A stretch of 17,447 bases of DNA from Rickettsiaceae bacterium (GTDB lineage: Bacteria; Pseudomonadota; Alphaproteobacteria; Rickettsiales; Rickettsiaceae), in assembly GCA_030731565.1 (NCBI GenBank), contig JANQTT010000046.1, forward strand, positions 959 through 18,405, in the 5' to 3' direction. Below the pieces are notes generated by a model. The model was not told the DNA's origin. It saw only the letters and a list, made by a program, of their open reading frames with translations, and made no database searches. The position numbers and the translations under genes are program-made. Of the stretch, positions 13,633 through 17,447 are shown piece by piece. Each line of letters starts with the position of its first letter. The first letter of the stretch is position 1.

Positions 13633-16392
13633 ATGAATAATATTAGAAAAATACTGTTATTTCTTGTATGTTTGTCTTATATGCAAACTGCCTTAGCCGC
13701 ACTTCCCATTCAAGTTGAAGTTAAAGTATTTGGTAAAGATGTAATTTTTATTTTCTATAGAGATACAAACCAGATTATTGATTTAAAAGATAGTAATAAT
13801 ACTGCAATTGCAGATATCAATATCCCATCAGAATTTAAACTATTAAACCCTGCAAAATTTAGCCAGTATGCAAGTGGCATAAAATTGACTTCAGGTAAGC
13901 AAAGAATTGTATTTCAGGTAAATGAGGAGTTGAAATATCAAGGAATTATTAATGGTGAGAAATTAGATGCTATTAAATACAGATCTGAAAAGGCGGGGGA
14001 GGGTGATGATTTATCAAAACTCAGTAAAGCGAATAATGATCCTGGTTTGATTAAGCATAAAGAGGAGAAAGGAGTTCATAAGTTATCATTTAATTTAGGT
14101 AATAATGATAGCAAAGTAGCAGTATTTTTCCGAGGTAAATATATTTGGGTTGTGTTTGATCAAAAGAAAATATTTTCTTTTAAGGAAGGCGGGATTTTTA
14201 GTAATTTTGAGCTTATTCCAAGCGAAGATAGTACTGTACTTAGAATGAGAGTTGATCCTGAATTTACTCAAGCAAAAATCGAAAAAACAGAATTTGGATG
14301 GGACGTAAATGTTTCCAAAAATGAAGATAAAAATTGGCAGCCGAAAAATATAATTTCTCCTGAACCTATTCCAGGACTTGATGGGTTTTTAATTAGAGGA
14401 AATTTTGCTAAAGATAAAATTATTTCTTTTGCAGACCCTGAGCTGGGCGATTTGGTAAATGTTATACCAGTAGCTATTGGCGGTAGTAGAGTTGAATCTC
14501 AACTAGATTCTATTGAATTTAGTTTATTAAAGTCAATTCAAGGGATAGTTGTCGCTTCATATAGTGATGATGTTGTAGTTGAAAAGTATGACGATTTCAT
14601 CAAAGTGATTTCAGATACTGCGCTACCTGAAGATTTAGCTTCTAAAAGTAATACATTTCAAATGTCTATCGGTAGCTTTCTAAACTTGCCAACCATTCTG
14701 CCTTACTTGGATAAAAAACTAGATATTCTGGATTTTAACCAACAAAAAAGTAGACTAATAAGTGAAGCGTCTTCTGCAAAAGATAAAGAAAGTAGTTTCA
14801 ATAGAAACCTTGAACTTGCAAAGTTTTTCTTTATACATGAATGGTATCAAGAATCCCTTGATGCTCTAAAGGTAGCAAAAAATTATTCCTATAGTGATTA
14901 TCAAGAAAGCTTGCAAGCTAGGTTTTTAACTGCTGTAAACTATACGCTTATTGGGGAGCATTCAGCTGCTAAAGAAGAATATGACGATTTGCTGTCTTAT
15001 AACGATCTAAAACAGATAGCAGAACTTAATGTTTGGAATAACTATAATGAATTTGCTTTGGGTTCAGCTCCTAAAGTAATTGGTATAAATTCTGAGTTTG
15101 CTAAAACATTGTCGTTATATTCTGAGGATAAATACTGGCCACTAGTTTTTGCTGAAATTGAGTTAGCGATTACTGCTAATAATATGAAACTTGTTGAAAA
15201 GTTATTTAGGGAAATAAGAGAACCGTCTGGGGAAAAGTATAAGAACAGTTTAAAATTTTATAAAGCAGAGTATTATAAGAAAAAAAACCAGTTCAATTTA
15301 GCTAAACAATATTATCAAGATTTAGCTCAGCAAAATTCAGATATGTTTCATAGAGTAAGAGCTCGGTTCGTACTTACAAAACTAAAGCAAGAAGCCGGCG
15401 AGATTACCATGCAAGATGCAATAGAGTCTCTTGAAAGCTTAAAGTATGACTGGAGAGGTGACCAACTCGAATATGAAATTTTAATGCAACTTGCAATTTA
15501 TTATAAAACTACAAAAGATATAATGAATGCATTGAGGACATATAATTATATCCAATCGGCTTTTAATAATAAAGTAAGTAATTTTTACATTACCTCAGAG
15601 ATGGCAAAGATATTCAATGATGTATTCCTGCCAGGTGGGCTTGGAGAAGATATGGATGATTTCACGGTTGTTGCTTTGTTTTATGAATTTAAGGAACTAA
15701 ATCCCATCGGAAAGCAAGGAGATAATGTTATTATAGCAATTGCAAAACGCTTAGTTCGTCTGGATTTGTTGGAAAATGCGGCAGAGCTTTTAAGGCATCA
15801 GATCAATTATCGATTACATGGTAAAAAAAGAGTAACTAATGCTAATAATTTGGCAATTATCTTAATGATGGATAAAAAGCCAAGCGAAGCCATTTTAGTC
15901 CTAGATGATACTGATAAAGATAATTTTGATTTTAGTGAGCATGAATATAGAGTGCGCCTCAGGGCTAAGGCTTTAATTGATCTTGAAAAATATGATGAGG
16001 CTTTATCATATTTAAAAAATGATAAGTCAGAAGAAGCAAAAATTTATAGAAAAGAAACCATATTCAGAGCTGAAAGATGGAGCAATTATATTGAAATGGT
16101 AGAGGCGGATTTTGAAGAAATTGTGAAAAAAGTTGATGTTGATAAGTCTGCTGCTCAGGACATATTGAGGTTAGCTATTTCTTACTATATGCTGAATATT
16201 CAAGATCAGCTAATTTTAATTTCTAAGGAAATTGGCGATAAAAATGTCCCGCTACGCACGGTAGTAGATCTTTTGATTTCAAGCTCAGGTTCCATTGATT
16301 ACAAAAATTTAGATAAAAGTTTAGATATAGATCAGATGAAAATATTGCTTGATAAGTACAAAAAACAATTTCTTGAGGACGAAGGTAACTAA
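13633..16392 (+). CDS. Large exported repeat protein of unknown function, upstream of ftsY
   Basis: 919 aa. The signal peptide (1-22, hydrophobic IRKILLFLVCLSYM, cleavage after ALA) indicates export. Residues about 23-330 are beta-rich in appearance. The stretch VAVFFRGKYIWVVFDQKK (about 161-178) recalls a large alphaproteobacterial family of TPR-containing exported proteins. Residues about 350-910 are helical and TPR-like (AKFFFIHEWYQESLDALKVA, AEYYKKKNQFNLAKQYY, ALIDLEKYDEALSYL). No catalytic motif was seen. A Shine-Dalgarno (AGAAAGG) precedes the ATG. The stop TAA (16390-16392) shares its last A with the ftsY ATG, so translation is probably coupled. An envelope scaffold or biogenesis role is plausible but not shown. 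Confidence 0.85.
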   Translation: MNNIRKILLFLVCLSYMQTALAALPIQVEVKVFGKDVIFIFYRDTNQIIDLKDSNNTAIADINIPSEFKLLNPAKFSQYASGIKLTSGKQRIVFQVNEELKYQGIINGEKLDAIKYRSEKAGEGDDLSKLSKANNDPGLIKHKEEKGVHKLSFNLGNNDSKVAVFFRGKYIWVVFDQKKIFSFKEGGIFSNFELIPSEDSTVLRMRVDPEFTQAKIEKTEFGWDVNVSKNEDKNWQPKNIISPEPIPGLDGFLIRGNFAKDKIISFADPELGDLVNVIPVAIGGSRVESQLDSIEFSLLKSIQGIVVASYSDDVVVEKYDDFIKVISDTALPEDLASKSNTFQMSIGSFLNLPTILPYLDKKLDILDFNQQKSRLISEASSAKDKESSFNRNLELAKFFFIHEWYQESLDALKVAKNYSYSDYQESLQARFLTAVNYTLIGEHSAAKEEYDDLLSYNDLKQIAELNVWNNYNEFALGSAPKVIGINSEFAKTLSLYSEDKYWPLVFAEIELAITANNMKLVEKLFREIREPSGEKYKNSLKFYKAEYYKKKNQFNLAKQYYQDLAQQNSDMFHRVRARFVLTKLKQEAGEITMQDAIESLESLKYDWRGDQLEYEILMQLAIYYKTTKDIMNALRTYNYIQSAFNNKVSNFYITSEMAKIFNDVFLPGGLGEDMDDFTVVALFYEFKELNPIGKQGDNVIIAIAKRLVRLDLLENAAELLRHQINYRLHGKKRVTNANNLAIILMMDKKPSEAILVLDDTDKDNFDFSEHEYRVRLRAKALIDLEKYDEALSYLKNDKSEEAKIYRKETIFRAERWSNYIEMVEADFEEIVKKVDVDKSAAQDILRLAISYYMLNIQDQLILISKEIGDKNVPLRTVVDLLISSSGSIDYKNLDKSLDIDQMKILLDKYKKQFLEDEGN

Positions 16393-17309
16393 TGGTTGGA
16401 TTACTCAATAGACTAAAGGGAGCTCTAACTAAAACTTCAAGTAAAATTGGAAGTGGAATTGAACATTTACTTATTAAAAAAAGGCTTGATGAGAGTACTC
16501 TCGAAGAACTTGAAGACCTTTTGTTGTTTGCTGATGTTGGAGCAGCAGTATCTTCTGAAATAGTAGCATCCATAAGGAAACGCAAGTTTAATAAAGAGGT
16601 AACTTCAGAGGAAATTAAAGAAGACCTGGCCCAGATAATTCAGGAAATACTAGATAGACAAGAACATAGCTTTAAAATGCATGATAACCGATTGAACGTT
16701 ATCTTGGTTTGCGGCGTAAACGGTAATGGCAAAACTACTACAATTGGTAAACTGGCTGCTTTATATACAGCAAACGGAAAGAAAGTAGCTATTGCGGCGT
16801 GTGATACTTTTCGAGCCGCTGCTGTTGACCAAATAGAAAAATGGGCCGAGCGTTCTGGAGCGATTTTATTTCATGGCAAAGAAAAGTGTGACCCTGCAAG
16901 CGTAGCTCACAGAGCCGTTTCAGAATCTTTAGCAAATAATATAGATGTTTTATTTATAGATACCGCTGGAAGGTTACATAATAATAAAAACCTTATGGAA
17001 GAATTATCTAAGATTATTAAGGTTATAAAAAAAGTTGATGAGACCGCCCCGCATCATTCATTATTAGTAATTGACGGTACCGCGGGCCAAAATGCTGTTA
17101 AGCAAGTAGAAGAATTCAAGTCTATTGCAAATATATCTGGTTTAGTAATTACTAAACTCGACGGTACGGCAAAAGCTGGTGCTGTTGTTGGAATAGTCCA
17201 GAAATTTTTGCTACCTATACATTTTATTGGTATTGGTGAATCTATTGAAGATTTAAAGTTTTTTGTTACATCGGATTTTTCAAAAGCTCTAGTTGGTATT
17301 GATTCTTAA
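16392..17309 (+). CDS. ftsY: Signal recognition particle receptor FtsY
   Basis: SRP-type GTPase that docks ribosome-SRP complexes at the membrane for cotranslational insertion. 305 aa: a short N-terminal helical part without the long acidic A domain of E. coli FtsY, the N domain (to about 95), then the G domain. Motifs: GVNGNGKTTT (108-117), DTFRAAAVDQ (138-147), DTAGR (190-194), TKLDG (254-258), GIGESIEDL (280-288). The G-domain segment reads IDGTAGQN (227-234), where most homologues have DATTGQN-like sequence, a mild variation. It begins at the last base of the preceding stop codon. A perfect palindrome lies 32 nt after its stop. Confidence 0.97.
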   Translation: MVGLLNRLKGALTKTSSKIGSGIEHLLIKKRLDESTLEELEDLLLFADVGAAVSSEIVASIRKRKFNKEVTSEEIKEDLAQIIQEILDRQEHSFKMHDNRLNVILVCGVNGNGKTTTIGKLAALYTANGKKVAIAACDTFRAAAVDQIEKWAERSGAILFHGKEKCDPASVAHRAVSESLANNIDVLFIDTAGRLHNNKNLMEELSKIIKVIKKVDETAPHHSLLVIDGTAGQNAVKQVEEFKSIANISGLVITKLDGTAKAGAVVGIVQKFLLPIHFIGIGESIEDLKFFVTSDFSKALVGIDS

Positions 17310-17340
17310 GGTTTTCAAGATACAATCCTGAATTTCCCGT

Positions 17341-17408
17341 AAGTCATCCTGAACTTGTTTCAGGATCTGATTATTGCTTGGGATCCTGAAACAAGTTCAG
17401 GATGACTT
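17341..17408. repeat. Perfect 27-bp palindromic repeat downstream of ftsY
   Basis: Arms 17341-17367 and 17382-17408 are exact reverse complements around a 14-nt loop. They carry the half-site GTCATCCTGAACTTG seen at 1508 and 1606-1620. It belongs to the same dispersed family as the murJ/ppa element. As RNA it would form a strong hairpin after ftsY and may end or stabilise its transcript, although no T-tract follows. Confidence 0.92.
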
Positions 17409-17447
17409 TGTTGCTAGTGTACTATGCAGTTTATAGCAGTTTAACAA

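Overview
The window is AT-rich and looks like the chromosome of an obligately intracellular alphaproteobacterium of the order Rickettsiales. The evidence is a Tlc-family nucleotide transporter very similar to rickettsial Tlc5, a protein of the family holding the rickettsial OmpB lysine methyltransferases, a Kdo-synthesis gene, Rickettsiales-type palindromic repeats built on the half-site GTCATCCTGAACTTG, and decayed insertion-sequence debris. Family and genus cannot be fixed from the sequence alone.

Left block (1-5432, all minus strand): a nucleotide transporter (tlc5-like), a two-domain SAM-dependent methyltransferase, inorganic pyrophosphatase (ppa) 21 nt downstream of it, and the lipid II flippase murJ, whose C-terminus runs off the left edge. 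A compound palindrome of about 160 bp separates ppa from murJ.

Middle block (5433-9873), an accessory island: an amino-acid permease (minus), a secreted TPR protein (plus), and a dead IS1595-type insertion sequence (minus) with at least four lesions. Non-coding stretches of about 300-350 nt separate them. In one of these, upstream of the TPR gene, lies a second, solo copy of the IS promoter end. It still has a near-consensus promoter and a three-codon stub of the transposase, and it points at the TPR gene. This is the most notable unexplained structure here.

Right block (9874-17447): a compact minus-strand operon tpiA-secG-kdsA (central carbon metabolism, Sec translocon, Kdo synthesis) diverges from a plus-strand PpiD-like periplasmic folding factor. 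This is followed by a large exported repeat protein whose stop codon overlaps the ftsY start by one base. A perfect 27-bp palindromic repeat follows ftsY and belongs to the same family as the murJ/ppa element.

Together the genes describe host-dependent life (nucleotide and amino-acid import, surface-protein methylation) and maintenance of a Gram-negative envelope (MurJ, KdsA, SecG, PpiD, FtsY). I saw no CRISPR array, tRNA, rRNA, phage module or clear new defence system.
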